Source: Myxococcales bacterium
GTDB taxonomy: Bacteria; Myxococcota; Polyangia; Nannocystales; Nannocystaceae
Reading direction: 5' to 3'
Assembly (NCBI GenBank): GCA_016793465.1
Contig: JAEUJW010000066.1
Span: forward strand, 1 to 64,000
Length of the DNA stretch: 64,000 bases
Shown: positions 25,389 through 33,795 of the stretch, one piece after another
Layout of the letters: every line of letters starts with the position of its first letter
Numbering within the stretch: the first letter of the stretch is position 1
Translations under genes and position numbers: made by a program
Notes under the pieces: model-generated
What the model was told of the DNA's origin: nothing
Database searches by the model: none
What the model saw: the letters and a program-made list of their open reading frames with translations, nothing else

Positions 25389-26633
25389 TCACGGGCACGG
25401 GAAGATCGCGTCGATCGCGGTGATGCCGTCGGCGACCTCCTGGGCGGTCGGCTCGGACGTCTTCCACAGGGCCTCGAGCACGGCGGCGTTGGTCGGGTCG
25501 CGCTCCTCGGCCTCGCGCTGGAGGGCCGGGCCGAGGAGCGACAGGTAGGCCCAGGCGGCGGGCTGGTAGGCGCTGCCGGTGCCGCAGAGCGCGTCGAGGT
25601 AGGCCTCGGCGTGGCCGCGGACGACGATGGCGATGCCGCGGTGGAGGGCCTGGTCGAGCTGCTCCCAGCCGAGGTCGAACTGGTCGATGGCGGCCTGGTC
25701 GAGCTCGGAGAACAGCGGGTAGGTGCCGCCCTCGTTGTAGAGGTCGCGCCAGCAGCGGACGGCGCGGATGCCGTCCCAGATGCGCTCGTGGGTCTCCTTG
25801 CTCTGGGCGAGCACGTCGGCGGAGAAGGCCTTGCCGCTCTCGATGGGCTCGAGGCCGGTGTAGTAGGCCCAGCAGGAGTCGCAGTCGGCGGCCTTGGCGG
25901 AGCCGCAGGTCTCGGCCTCCTTGTGCACGGACAGCCAGAGGAACCAGTCGATGGCGGCGCGGATCTCCGCGGCGTGGACGCGGGCGTCGCCCTCACCGGA
26001 CTGGCCGGCGGCGAACGCGGCCTCGATGATCGGCTTCAGCTTCTGGGGGCCGACGCAGCGCTCGGGGTACTTCTCGGCGAGGGCGGCGACGGTGCACTGC
26101 TTGTCGCTGTCGACCTGCGGGTCCCACTCGGCCTCGGGGATGCCGGGGTAGTGCAGGTCCTCGCGGCGGTTGAGGCGGGACTCGAGGCCCTCGGGGATGA
26201 CGTACTGGTCGCGGGCGGCGGTGAAGTCCTCGGCGGTGGGCTCGTCGGGGTTGTCCCACAGGAGCTTGGCCATCTCGACGTAGGCGTCGATGCGGGCGGC
26301 GGAGCCGGGGGTGCCGGCCTCGACCTGGACGTAGGGGTACTCGTCGCCGACGCAGGCGGCCCAGCCGTCGTTGTCGGGGTCGGTGCGGGGCTTGTAGTCG
26401 GACGCGAGCGGCTGGCAGGCGAGCTCGGAGGCCTCGGGGGTGGCGATCATGATCATCGAGCAGTCCATCACGGGCTGGGTCGACGTCGGGGTGCCACTGG
26501 TCGGCTCGGTGCCGTTGGTGTCACCGGTCGCTTCGGTGTCGTTGGTGTCGCCGGGGTTGTCCGCGGGACAGCCGGCGAGCAGCGGCGCTGTGAGCGTGAG
26601 GACGAGGGAAAAGACAGGGTTCGAGGATTTCAT
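25389..26633 (-). CDS. lipoprotein with Thr/Asp/Gly-rich linker, function unknown
   Basis: 414 residues. Signal LVLTLTAPLLAGC, then a Thr/Gly/Asp/Asn-rich linker (~24-55) of the type seen in other lipoproteins of this window. A helical ~350-residue domain with many Trp, Tyr and Cys follows (AIDWFLWLSVHKEAETCG, AADCDSCWAYYTGLEP, RAVRCWRDLYNEGG). The Cys-x2-Cys and Trp/Tyr content could suit heme or metal binding, but no motif is decisive. The open frame continues upstream to 26714 without coding character. It is downstream of the regulator gene on the same strand. Confidence 0.65.
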   Translation of the reverse strand: MKSSNPVFSLVLTLTAPLLAGCPADNPGDTNDTEATGDTNGTEPTSGTPTSTQPVMDCSMIMIATPEASELACQPLASDYKPRTDPDNDGWAACVGDEYPYVQVEAGTPGSAARIDAYVEMAKLLWDNPDEPTAEDFTAARDQYVIPEGLESRLNRREDLHYPGIPEAEWDPQVDSDKQCTVAALAEKYPERCVGPQKLKPIIEAAFAAGQSGEGDARVHAAEIRAAIDWFLWLSVHKEAETCGSAKAADCDSCWAYYTGLEPIESGKAFSADVLAQSKETHERIWDGIRAVRCWRDLYNEGGTYPLFSELDQAAIDQFDLGWEQLDQALHRGIAIVVRGHAEAYLDALCGTGSAYQPAAWAYLSLLGPALQREAEERDPTNAAVLEALWKTSEPTAQEVADGITAIDAIFPCP

Positions 26634-26749
26634 GCAAGCCACCCGTGAGAGCGATTTCAGCCATCGGACATCGACCCGACGCACGTACGCGACGCCGGAG
26701 ATCCGAGGGGGCACGTTAGAGGAGGTCGCTCGCGGCCTCTACGGCGGTT

Positions 26750-26772
26750 CCACCTGTCACGACTTCAGGTGG
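26750..26772 (-). terminator. hairpin after the response-regulator gene
   Basis: CCACCTG (26750-26756) pairs with CAGGTGG (26766-26772), 21 nt beyond the regulator stop. It separates that gene from the downstream lipoprotein. Confidence 0.35.
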
Positions 26773-26793
26773 ATCCACGGGTGACGTTCGCGT

Positions 26794-27465
26794 CTAAGTG
26801 TCGGCGGACACGAGGCCGATGCGGATGGCGTGGCGCACGAGGCCGGCGACGTGGTGGACGTCGAGCTTGGCCATGATGCGCCCGCGGTGGCCCTCGACGG
26901 TCTTGACGCTGAGCTGCAGCTGTTTGGCGATCTCCGGGCTGGACTTGCCCTCGGCGACCAATTGCAGGATCTCGCGCTCGCGGTTGGTGAGCGCGTCGCC
27001 GGGCGCGGGGTCCTTGGCCGGGCGATCGGTGCGGCGCGACTCGTGGAGGACGATCTTCGCGATCGCGGGGCTGAAGAACGCGTCGCCGCGCGCGACCGCC
27101 TGGATCGCCGAGACGAGGTCGGACAGGCCCGAGCCCTTTAATAAATAGCCGCTGGCGCCGGCGCGGATGGCCGGGCGCACGTACTCCTCGCCGGAGTGCA
27201 TCGACAGGATCAGCACCTGGACGTCGGGGTGGTCCTTGCGGATCTGGCGGGTCGCGTCGACGCCGTTGAGCTCGGGCATGCCGAGGTCCATGACCATCAC
27301 GTCGGGCTTGTGGGTGTCGGCCGCCTCGACGGCGGCGCGGCCGTCGGCGACCTCGGCGACGACGACGATGTCGTCGCGCACGTCCAGCAGCGCACGCAGG
27401 CCCTCGCGCACGATCGTGTGATCTTCGGCGAGGACGACGCGGATGGGTGCTTTCACGGCGGACAT
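26794..27465 (-). CDS. NarL/FixJ-family response regulator
   Basis: 223 residues. The receiver domain has acidic pocket E14-D15, phosphoacceptor D60 in VMVMDLGMPELNG, and a conserved Lys in ASGYLLKGSG. A linker leads to a LuxR-type HTH (ALTNREREILQLVAEGKSSPEIAKQLQLSVKTVEGHR). This type dimerises and activates transcription when phosphorylated. Its partner is the HisKA_3 kinase immediately upstream. ATG 27465 is 13 nt from the kinase stop and carries its own -10, so it can be transcribed apart from the kinase. Confidence 0.92.
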   Translation of the reverse strand: MSAVKAPIRVVLAEDHTIVREGLRALLDVRDDIVVVAEVADGRAAVEAADTHKPDVMVMDLGMPELNGVDATRQIRKDHPDVQVLILSMHSGEEYVRPAIRAGASGYLLKGSGLSDLVSAIQAVARGDAFFSPAIAKIVLHESRRTDRPAKDPAPGDALTNREREILQLVAEGKSSPEIAKQLQLSVKTVEGHRGRIMAKLDVHHVAGLVRHAIRIGLVSADT

Positions 27466-27472
27466 CCGCGGG

Positions 27473-27478
27473 ACTCTA
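27473..27478 (-). promoter_or_regulatory. -10 hexamer of response-regulator promoter
   Basis: TGA-TAGAGT: the TGA stop of the kinase gene supplies the extended -10 and TAGAGT ends 7 nt before ATG 27465, so the expected start is the A of ATG. Confidence 0.5.
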
Positions 27479-28858
27479 TCACGCGACCACGACGGCGGTG
27501 TCGTCGCCGTCCTCGCTGAGGGTGACCCGCGGCAGGTCGACGGTGACGCTGGTGCCGGCGCCCGGCGTGGTGGTGATGCGCAGGGTCCCGCCGAGCAATT
27601 CCACGCGTTCGCGCATACCGACGAGTCCGCGGCCACCCGGAGATCCCCCGGGGCGAGGTCCGGGGGTGAACCCCTGGCCGTTGTCGGCGATCTCGAGGTG
27701 GACGACGCCCGGGGTCAGTGCCAGGGCGACGCGCACGTGGGAGGCGTTGGCGTGGCGGGCGACGTTGGTGAGGGCCTCCTGGGCGACGCGGTAGCACACG
27801 CTCTCGAGGGCCGCGGTCAGCTTGTCGGGCAGGGGCGCGAGGTCGCAGTCGATGCGGAGGTCGGAGCGCTCGCCGAAGTCGTCGCACAGGCGCTGGATGG
27901 CGGCGACGAGGCCGACGTCGTCGAGGATCGCGGGGCCCAGCATGCTGACGGCGCGGCGGATCTCCTCGAGGGTGGCGTCGGTGATCGTCAGGGTGCGGGC
28001 GGCCAGGCCGGCCACGCGGGCGGCGGCGTCGGGCTTGCTGGCCGCGAGCTCGGACAGCTGGGCGATGATCTGCAGGTTGATGCGGATCGCCGTGAGGGCC
28101 TGGCCGGCGGAGTCGTGGAGCTCGCGGGCGATCACCCGGCGCTCGGCCTCCTGCAGCAGCACCGCGCGGGACGACAGCTCGCGCAGGCGCTGCTCCTTGG
28201 CGCGGAGCTCGGAGGAGCGCTCGACGACCTGCTGCTCGAGGGTGCGGTTGAACTCGTCGAGGCGGGCGATGAGGGCGTCGATGCGGCGGCCGGCGCGGGC
28301 GATCGCGCGGCCGGGGATGAAGAACACGAGGGCGCCGAGCACCACGCCGAGGGCGCCGAACGGGAGCAGCAGCAGCAGGGCGCCGGCGCGGGCCCCGGCG
28401 ACCACCGCCCCGGCCCACACGTGGCCGACGATCTGCTCGTTGATCTCGATCGGCGCCGACTCCCACAGCAGGGCCTCGGCGGTCGGCTCGCCGGGCGGCG
28501 GGTCGCCCATGGGCACGCGCACGCCGGTGCGGTCGACGACCGCGATGCGGGCGATGTCCGACTGCGCGGTGTGGGCGTGGATCTCGGCGAGCAGGTTGCC
28601 GTCGTCGTAGCGCCACAGCACCGGGCGGGCCTGGATCTCGCGGCCGATCGCGGCGGCGACCTGGACCGCGGTGGTGTGCGCGCGCGTGCGCAGGGTCCCG
28701 GCCGCGAGCGTGAAGTAGGCCAGCGGGGCGGTCACCGCGACCAGCACCGCCAGCAGCACCGCCAGCGGGAGCATGCGCGCGTCGAGGTAGCGGCGCAGGG
28801 CGATGCTGTCCTTGCGGACAGGTCGTGCGGCCGCGGGGCGCGGGTCCGCGGCGCTCAC
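27479..28858 (-). CDS. membrane histidine kinase, HisKA_3 (NarX/DesK-like) type
   Basis: 459 residues. Two transmembrane helices (~30-53 and ~152-182) flank a ~100-residue periplasmic sensor. A coiled coil at ~190-235 leads to the phosphoacceptor H248 in ERRVIARELHDSAGQ, then an HATPase domain with VCYRVAQEALTNVARHA (N-box), IADNGQGF (G1) and GRGLVGMRERVELLGG (G2). GTG 28858 overlaps the TGA of the PstS-like gene (GTGA), so synthesis of the binding protein and kinase is coupled. It very likely phosphorylates the adjacent NarL-type regulator. Confidence 0.92.
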   Translation of the reverse strand: MSAADPRPAAARPVRKDSIALRRYLDARMLPLAVLLAVLVAVTAPLAYFTLAAGTLRTRAHTTAVQVAAAIGREIQARPVLWRYDDGNLLAEIHAHTAQSDIARIAVVDRTGVRVPMGDPPPGEPTAEALLWESAPIEINEQIVGHVWAGAVVAGARAGALLLLLPFGALGVVLGALVFFIPGRAIARAGRRIDALIARLDEFNRTLEQQVVERSSELRAKEQRLRELSSRAVLLQEAERRVIARELHDSAGQALTAIRINLQIIAQLSELAASKPDAAARVAGLAARTLTITDATLEEIRRAVSMLGPAILDDVGLVAAIQRLCDDFGERSDLRIDCDLAPLPDKLTAALESVCYRVAQEALTNVARHANASHVRVALALTPGVVHLEIADNGQGFTPGPRPGGSPGGRGLVGMRERVELLGGTLRITTTPGAGTSVTVDLPRVTLSEDGDDTAVVVA

Positions 28859-29817
28859 TGGTCCTCCGGCAGCGGGGTGTAGCCGTACGCGCGCATGAGG
28901 GCGCGCGACTCGTCGGCGTGGATGTGGCGGATGAACTCGGCGACGAGGTCGCCGGGGACCTCGACGCTGACGAGCTCGAGCTCCTTGTAGAACGGGTAGC
29001 GGCCGGACTGCACGCTGGCCTCGGAGGCGGCGATGTCGTCGATGCGGAGCGGGCGGACGGGCAGGCGCTGGAGGAGCACGACGCCGAGGTCGAACAGGCC
29101 GACGGCGCCGGGGGTGATGCTGAGGGCCTCCTGCATGGCCTGGTCGCCGTCGACGACGCGCCAGCGGGACTCGCGGTAGGCGGCGTCGTTGACGGCCTCG
29201 AACTCGGGGACGGCGGCGGCGACGGCGAGGTGGGAGGTGTCGCCGCGCTGGCGCTGGAGGACGACGATGGGGGTGCCGTCGGACCAGGCGGTCTTGCGGC
29301 CGGCGTAGATGTCGAGGAGCTCGGGGATGGAGAGCGACTCGTCGGGCACGCCGAGGTGGGCGGCGACGACCACGGGGACGCGGGCGTAGGGCTCGGAGAA
29401 CAGGTCGAGGGCGGCCTCGGCGGCGGTCAGGGGGCGGGAGACGAGGCCGAGGTCGATGACGTCGTCGTAGACGGCCCGCACGCCGCCGGCGTCGCCGATG
29501 CTGTCGAACACGACGACGTGGGCGTCGGCGGACCTGGCGTGGAAGGTGTCGGCGAAGGCGCGGGTCAGGGGGATGTTGCTGCCGGAGCCGGCGAGGTAGA
29601 GCACGCCGGCGGGCCGCGGGGTCGAGCGCAGGTAGAGCGGCGAGTCGCGCGGGACCTCGCCGGCGACGAACGGCGGGCGGGTGTCGCCGACGAGGCGGTC
29701 GACGAGCAGGGCGGCGGCCAGCAGCGCGGCGCCGAGGGTGAGGATCACCGCGAGCCACAGCGCGGCGAGCGAGGCCTGCGAGTCGGTGACGGCGTGCTCG
29801 GGGTCGGCGGTGGGCAT
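28855..29817 (-). CDS. membrane-anchored PstS-like periplasmic binding protein
   Basis: 320 residues. An uncleaved-type N-terminal helix (LAALWLAVILTLGAALLAAALLV in two parts, ~18-42) is followed by a PBP-like fold of the phosphate-binding class. It has LAGSGSN near the start of the mature domain, DLGLVSRPL, ARVPVVVAAHLGV, SIPELLDIYAGRKTAWSDG and QRQRGDTSH. In PstS these positions line the phosphate site. No ABC permease or ATPase is adjacent. Translational coupling to a histidine kinase suggests a sensory role rather than transport. Confidence 0.8.
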   Translation of the reverse strand: MPTADPEHAVTDSQASLAALWLAVILTLGAALLAAALLVDRLVGDTRPPFVAGEVPRDSPLYLRSTPRPAGVLYLAGSGSNIPLTRAFADTFHARSADAHVVVFDSIGDAGGVRAVYDDVIDLGLVSRPLTAAEAALDLFSEPYARVPVVVAAHLGVPDESLSIPELLDIYAGRKTAWSDGTPIVVLQRQRGDTSHLAVAAAVPEFEAVNDAAYRESRWRVVDGDQAMQEALSITPGAVGLFDLGVVLLQRLPVRPLRIDDIAASEASVQSGRYPFYKELELVSVEVPGDLVAEFIRHIHADESRALMRAYGYTPLPEDQ

Positions 29818-29866
29818 GCGGGGATCAGCGGGGCGCGAGGAGCATGACGGAGATCGAGGTTAATCA

Positions 29867-32092
29867 TTAAAAACCGAACTCGAGCAGCATGTTGAGGCTG
29901 CGGCCGGGGCCGTTGACGCTCGAGCCGTGGTAGCGGTAGGCGGCGTCGCCGAGGTTCTCGAGCACGAGGGCGGCGAGCACGTGGGGCTGGAAGCGGTAGC
30001 CGGCGCGGAGGTCGACGACGGCGAAGCCGGGGGTGCCGCCGATGGGGATGCGCTGGTCGGAGCGGTCGGACAGGGCGAGGCGGTCCTGCAGGCGGGCCCA
30101 GCGCAGGCCGGCGGCGAGGTAGAAGCCGGCGCGGCGCCACGAGGCCTCGGCGGTGCCGTTGAGCGGGGGGACGCGCGAGAGCGGGATGCGCCCGGGCACG
30201 CCGCGGGGCACGGGGTTGGGGCCGTCGCCCCAGGCGTAGGCGAGGGTGGCGCGCAGGGCGAAGCCGGCGGGGAGGAACACGCGGACGGCGCCGTCGAAGC
30301 CGCGGAGCACCGCGAGGCCCTCGAGGTTGGTGAGGTGGAAGGCCGCGTGGGAGCCGGCGCAGCCGGTCTCGCCGCCGGGCGGGCACTCGGCCTTGTCGAA
30401 CGGGGCGCGGGCGATCATGCCGTGGATGTGCGACTCGAAGCCGTAGAGCGCGAGCTCGACGCGCGGCAGGTCGACCTTGACCCCGGTCTCGTAGGACACG
30501 GCCTTCTCGGGGCGCAGGTCGGGGTTCTCGCCCTGGTAGCCGGCGCCGGTCTGCTGCCGGCTGGTGAGGTCGTCGAGGTTGGGCGCGCGGAAGCCCTGGT
30601 CGATGTTGACGAGCCAGCGCACGCCGCGGGTCAGCTCGAGGGCCGCGCCGCCGCTGCCGACGGCGGTGCCCCAGCGGCGGTCGACGGCGGCGGACTTCGA
30701 CGCCGGGTCGCCGGGCGAGTCGGCCATGACGAACGCGCCGCGACCGCCGGCGCGCAGCTCGAGGCGGTCGAGGAGCTTCAGGCGCCCCTCGGTCCACAGG
30801 CCCGAGGTCAGGTACTTGCTGCGGTCGACGTACTGGCCGCGGGTGAGGGCGCTGGTGATGCCGACGTCGTTGTAGATGTTCCACGACTGGCTGCGCAGGG
30901 TGTCGTGGTAGAGGTCGAAGCCGTAGTGGAGGGCGAAGCGCAGCTTGCCGGCGGGGCCCCACTCGCGGGTGCGCGCGGACAGGCCGGCGCCGCCGGTGTA
31001 CACGTCGTCGCGGCCGATCACGCGGTAGCTCGACTCGGGGCCGCGGTCGAAGCGGCGGCGCTCGTGCTGGTTGCCGTAGTTGACGGTGAGGCGCAGGCGC
31101 TCGGCGAAGGCGGGGCCGTCGTCGACGTCGAGGGCGGCGTAGATCAGCGTGCGGAACTGTTCGTCGTAGGTGAGGCACTCGGACTGCGGGGCGGTGTCCG
31201 GCGGGCAGCGGTCGGTGCGGGGGGCGTCGCCCTGGCGGTAGTCGTAGTAGGCGAGGGTCAGGCGCAGCTTGTCGTTCGCCCGCCAGACCAGGCGGGCGTC
31301 GGCGGTCAGCTCGTTGAAGCCGGTGCCCTTCTGGGTGACGCCGTCGCTGTCGAACAGCGGGACCTTGACGGGCTCGCCGGTCTGCGGGGAGTAGATCGGC
31401 CCGCCGGTGCGCAGCAGGCCGACGGTGCGGTAGCCGACGCCGCCGAAGAACCCGAGCCTGTCCTTGTAGGCGACGTCGATCTGCCCGCGCCCGCCGAACT
31501 CGCCGTCGGCCTGGCCGACGCGCAGCATGCCGCGCGGGTGGACCTGCCACTTGCGCGGGCCGAGCCGCATCGACGGGTCGATCGGCGTGGCGATCAAAGC
31601 GCCGCCCATGGCGTCCGAGCCGTAGCGGGTCGACGCGCTGCCGCGCAGGACCTCGAGCCTCTGCACGGTGCGCGAGTCGATGGTGAAGAAGTACTGGTTG
31701 GGGCCCTGGCGGAAGGTGCTGTTGTTGAGGCGGATGCCGTCGAACAGCATGATCGTCTGCTGGCCGGTCAGGCCGCGCACGTACGGCGAGCCCTGGCCGT
31801 GCGCGGTCTGCTGCACGTACACGCCGGGCTCGTAGCGCAGGGCGTCGGGGGCCGAGCGCGGCAGGCGCTCCTCGAGGTCGCGGCGCGTGACCACGGTGGC
31901 GGCGCGGGTGTCGTTCTCGGGTTTGATCCGCGAGTCGTGGCGCACCGTGGTGCGGGCGGTCGGCGCGCGCGCGGCCCGACGAGTCGGCTTCAACGCCGTC
32001 GGCGGTCTCGGCTCTTCGGCCCTGGCCTCGAGGACAGGTGTGAGCAGGGCGACGAGCGCGAGGCTCGCCACGCGAGCGCGGCGCGACGACAC
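29867..32092 (-). CDS. TonB-dependent outer-membrane receptor
   Basis: 741 residues. Signal peptide (SLALVALLTPVLEARA), then a plug domain with VVTRRDLEERLPRSAPDALR, GQGSPYVRGLTGQQTIMLFDGIRLNN and RLEVLRGSASTRYGSDAMGGAL. A 22-strand-type barrel ends in an aromatic residue (MLLEFGF). The plug resembles vitamin B12/iron-chelate and copper receptors; the ligand is not evident. No clear TonB box was seen. GTG 32092 start. The gene is first in a co-oriented set with the PstS-like protein (49 bp gap), kinase and regulator. Confidence 0.92.
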   Translation of the reverse strand: MSSRRARVASLALVALLTPVLEARAEEPRPPTALKPTRRAARAPTARTTVRHDSRIKPENDTRAATVVTRRDLEERLPRSAPDALRYEPGVYVQQTAHGQGSPYVRGLTGQQTIMLFDGIRLNNSTFRQGPNQYFFTIDSRTVQRLEVLRGSASTRYGSDAMGGALIATPIDPSMRLGPRKWQVHPRGMLRVGQADGEFGGRGQIDVAYKDRLGFFGGVGYRTVGLLRTGGPIYSPQTGEPVKVPLFDSDGVTQKGTGFNELTADARLVWRANDKLRLTLAYYDYRQGDAPRTDRCPPDTAPQSECLTYDEQFRTLIYAALDVDDGPAFAERLRLTVNYGNQHERRRFDRGPESSYRVIGRDDVYTGGAGLSARTREWGPAGKLRFALHYGFDLYHDTLRSQSWNIYNDVGITSALTRGQYVDRSKYLTSGLWTEGRLKLLDRLELRAGGRGAFVMADSPGDPASKSAAVDRRWGTAVGSGGAALELTRGVRWLVNIDQGFRAPNLDDLTSRQQTGAGYQGENPDLRPEKAVSYETGVKVDLPRVELALYGFESHIHGMIARAPFDKAECPPGGETGCAGSHAAFHLTNLEGLAVLRGFDGAVRVFLPAGFALRATLAYAWGDGPNPVPRGVPGRIPLSRVPPLNGTAEASWRRAGFYLAAGLRWARLQDRLALSDRSDQRIPIGGTPGFAVVDLRAGYRFQPHVLAALVLENLGDAAYRYHGSSVNGPGRSLNMLLEFGF

Positions 32093-32144
32093 GGGGCCCG
32101 CATTGTCGCGGGTGGGCGTGGGGCAGGCAAACCCGTGTTTATCG

Positions 32145-32158
32145 AGGGTAATTACCCT
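32145..32158. promoter_or_regulatory. perfect 14-bp palindrome before the TonB receptor
   Basis: AGGGTAATTACCCT is a perfect palindrome 53 bp upstream of the receptor GTG and 58 bp before hemF's last codons are reached from the other side of the gap. Its left half on the minus strand reads TACCCT, a TANNNT -10, so a dimeric regulator bound here could block or position RNA polymerase. CGATCGATCG (32161-32170) adjoins it. Confidence 0.45.
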
Positions 32159-32215
32159 GGCGATCGATCGGGTGGATCTACCCGTACACGAACTCGAGCC
32201 TCGGCCTGGAGGCGC

Positions 32216-33148
32216 TCAGACGGGCTCTGCGGGCGGGGCGGGGCGGCGGAGCTCGAGCAGGAGGGCGTGCTCGGGGGTGCCGGGCTCGGGCTCCTCGCAG
32301 TAGCCCCACTGCACGTGCGGCGGGAGCGACATGAGGATCGACTCGGTGCGGCCGCCGGTCTTCAGGCCGAAGGTGGTGCCGCGGTCGTACAGCAGGTTGA
32401 ACTCGACGTAGCGGCCGCGGCGGAGCTCCTGCCAGCGGCGCTGCTCGGGGGTGTAGGGCGTGGCGACGCGGCGGCGGGCGATCGGCAGGTAGGCGTCGAG
32501 GAAGCGCATGCCGCCGTCGCGGATGAACGCGAGCAGGCGCTCGTCGTGGCCGGGCTGCGACTCGTCGACGAACAGCTGGTCGAAGAAGATGCCGCCGACG
32601 CCGCGCGCCTCGCCGCGGTGGCGCAGGTAGAAGTAGCGGTCGCACCACTCGCGGAAGCGGTCGTAGTCGCCGACGCCGGGGTGGTCGGCGCAGTAGCGCT
32701 GCCAGACCGCGTGGAAGTGCTGCTTGTCCTCGGCGTGGAAGTAGTAGGGCGTGAGGTCGGCGCCGCCGCCGAACCATCGCTTGTCGCCGTGCTCGATGTA
32801 GCGGAAGTTGGCGTGCACGGTCGGGACGTGCGGGTTGACCGGGTGGAGCACCAGCGAGACGCCGGCCGCGAAGAACGTGTCGCCGCTGCCGGGCAGCTGG
32901 GCGGCGAACGCGGGCGAGAGCCCGCCGAACACGGTCGAGGTGAGCACGCCGCCCTTCTCGATGACGGCGCCGCGGAGGATGCGGGTGAGGCCGCCGCCGC
33001 CGCCCTCGCGGTCCCACGGGTCGCGCAGGAAGGCGGCCTCGCTGCCGGCGTCGCGCTCGAGCGACTCGATGCCGGCGCAGATGGCCGTCTGGATGGCGGA
33101 GACGGCGTCGGTGACGCGCTGCTGGAAGGGGGTCAGGACGGCGGTCAT
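32216..33148 (-). CDS. hemF: oxygen-dependent coproporphyrinogen III oxidase
   Basis: 310 residues, the normal HemF length. Signature blocks: VSLVLHPVNPHVPTVHANFR with the catalytic-region His, WFGGGADLTPYY, ARGVGGIFFD, YVEFNLLYDRGTTFGLKTGGR and the closing ILMSLPPHVQW. It decarboxylates coproporphyrinogen III to protoporphyrinogen IX using O2, so aerobic heme synthesis is indicated; HemJ encoded at 21.6 kb would carry out the next step. ATG 33148 has TACACT ending 8 nt upstream. Confidence 0.96.
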   Translation of the reverse strand: MTAVLTPFQQRVTDAVSAIQTAICAGIESLERDAGSEAAFLRDPWDREGGGGGLTRILRGAVIEKGGVLTSTVFGGLSPAFAAQLPGSGDTFFAAGVSLVLHPVNPHVPTVHANFRYIEHGDKRWFGGGADLTPYYFHAEDKQHFHAVWQRYCADHPGVGDYDRFREWCDRYFYLRHRGEARGVGGIFFDQLFVDESQPGHDERLLAFIRDGGMRFLDAYLPIARRRVATPYTPEQRRWQELRRGRYVEFNLLYDRGTTFGLKTGGRTESILMSLPPHVQWGYCEEPEPGTPEHALLLELRRPAPPAEPV

Positions 33149-33156
33149 GGCGGCGG

Positions 33157-33162
33157 AGTGTA
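33157..33162 (-). promoter_or_regulatory. -10 hexamer of hemF promoter
   Basis: TACACT on the minus strand ends 8 nt before the hemF ATG. It is only 14 bp from the oppositely oriented -10 at 33177, so the two divergent promoters overlap and may exclude each other. Confidence 0.5.
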
Positions 33163-33176
33163 GCGGAGAACTGCGG

Positions 33177-33182
33177 TATGCT
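33177..33182 (+). promoter_or_regulatory. -10 hexamer of the divergent small-membrane-protein promoter
   Basis: TATGCT ends 6 nt before GTG 33189, a leaderless-type arrangement opposite to hemF. Confidence 0.45.
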
Positions 33183-33188
33183 GCGGCC

Positions 33189-33611
33189 GTGCTCGACCTG
33201 CCGGAACTCGCGGACGCGCCGATGTCGACCGAGCGGCTGCGGCAGGCGGTCTCGGGGCTGGGAGGGATCGCCGGGGCCCTGCTGCTGCCGACGCTGTCGT
33301 CGTGGCTGCGCCTGCTGGTCCAGCTGCTCGAGCCGGACCGCTCGGGCCTCGGGCAGCAGCAGCGGCTGTCGGGGCTGGCGGTCGCGTGGGCGCTGCTGCT
33401 GACGCTGCTGCTCGCGTTCATCGCCATGAACTGGCAGCAGGCGGCGAGCGAGCTGCGGCAGATCCAGGCCGAGGCGCCGATCTTCGGCTCGACGCTGACG
33501 AGCTTCGCGGTCGGGCTCGGGCTGTGGGTGGTCTACGCGCTCGGGCTACGGGCGCTCCGCGGCGACTGGCAGCGGGCGCGCACCAGTCGGCGCATCGGCG
33601 GGCTGCGCTAG
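33189..33611 (+). CDS. small integral membrane protein
   Basis: 140 residues with three hydrophobic segments: a first one around GGIAGALLLPTLSSWL, then LAVAWALLLTLLLAFIAM and FAVGLGLWVVYALGLRAL. A short Gln/Glu-rich loop (NWQQAASELRQIQAEA) separates the last two, and the tail is basic. No family recognised. GTG 33189 is supported by the -10 placed 6 nt upstream; ATG 33222 is an alternative. Divergent from hemF. Confidence 0.65.
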   Translation: MLDLPELADAPMSTERLRQAVSGLGGIAGALLLPTLSSWLRLLVQLLEPDRSGLGQQQRLSGLAVAWALLLTLLLAFIAMNWQQAASELRQIQAEAPIFGSTLTSFAVGLGLWVVYALGLRALRGDWQRARTSRRIGGLR

Positions 33612-33660
33612 GCCCCCCGGGCCGCGAGGCGGCGGGTGACCGCCGGCGGCTTGGCAGCGG

Positions 33661-33719
33661 GCACGGCGGGCGGCCTGCTGCGGCGAGGCGGCGCGCACGG
33701 CGGGCGGCCTGCTGCGGCG
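33661..33719. repeat. 25-bp direct repeat, 34-bp period
   Basis: The 25 bases at 33661-33685 recur exactly at 33695-33719, in the 184-bp gap before the kinase gene. Key core is GGCGGGCGGCCTGCTGCGGC. It may be replication slippage or an array of binding sites. Confidence 0.8.
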
Positions 33720-33795
33720 GCGTGGCGCGCTCGCAAGCGCGCGGAAGATCGGCGGGGGCGGCGGTGCGGAGAGTTTGCGATGATGTCCGCTCGGC

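Noticed and set aside
29927..33163. 1078-residue plus-strand open frame across the TonB receptor and hemF
   Set aside because: It spans two clear minus-strand genes and their gap; composition is Gly/Ala/Val/Glu/Asp-rich with no motifs.
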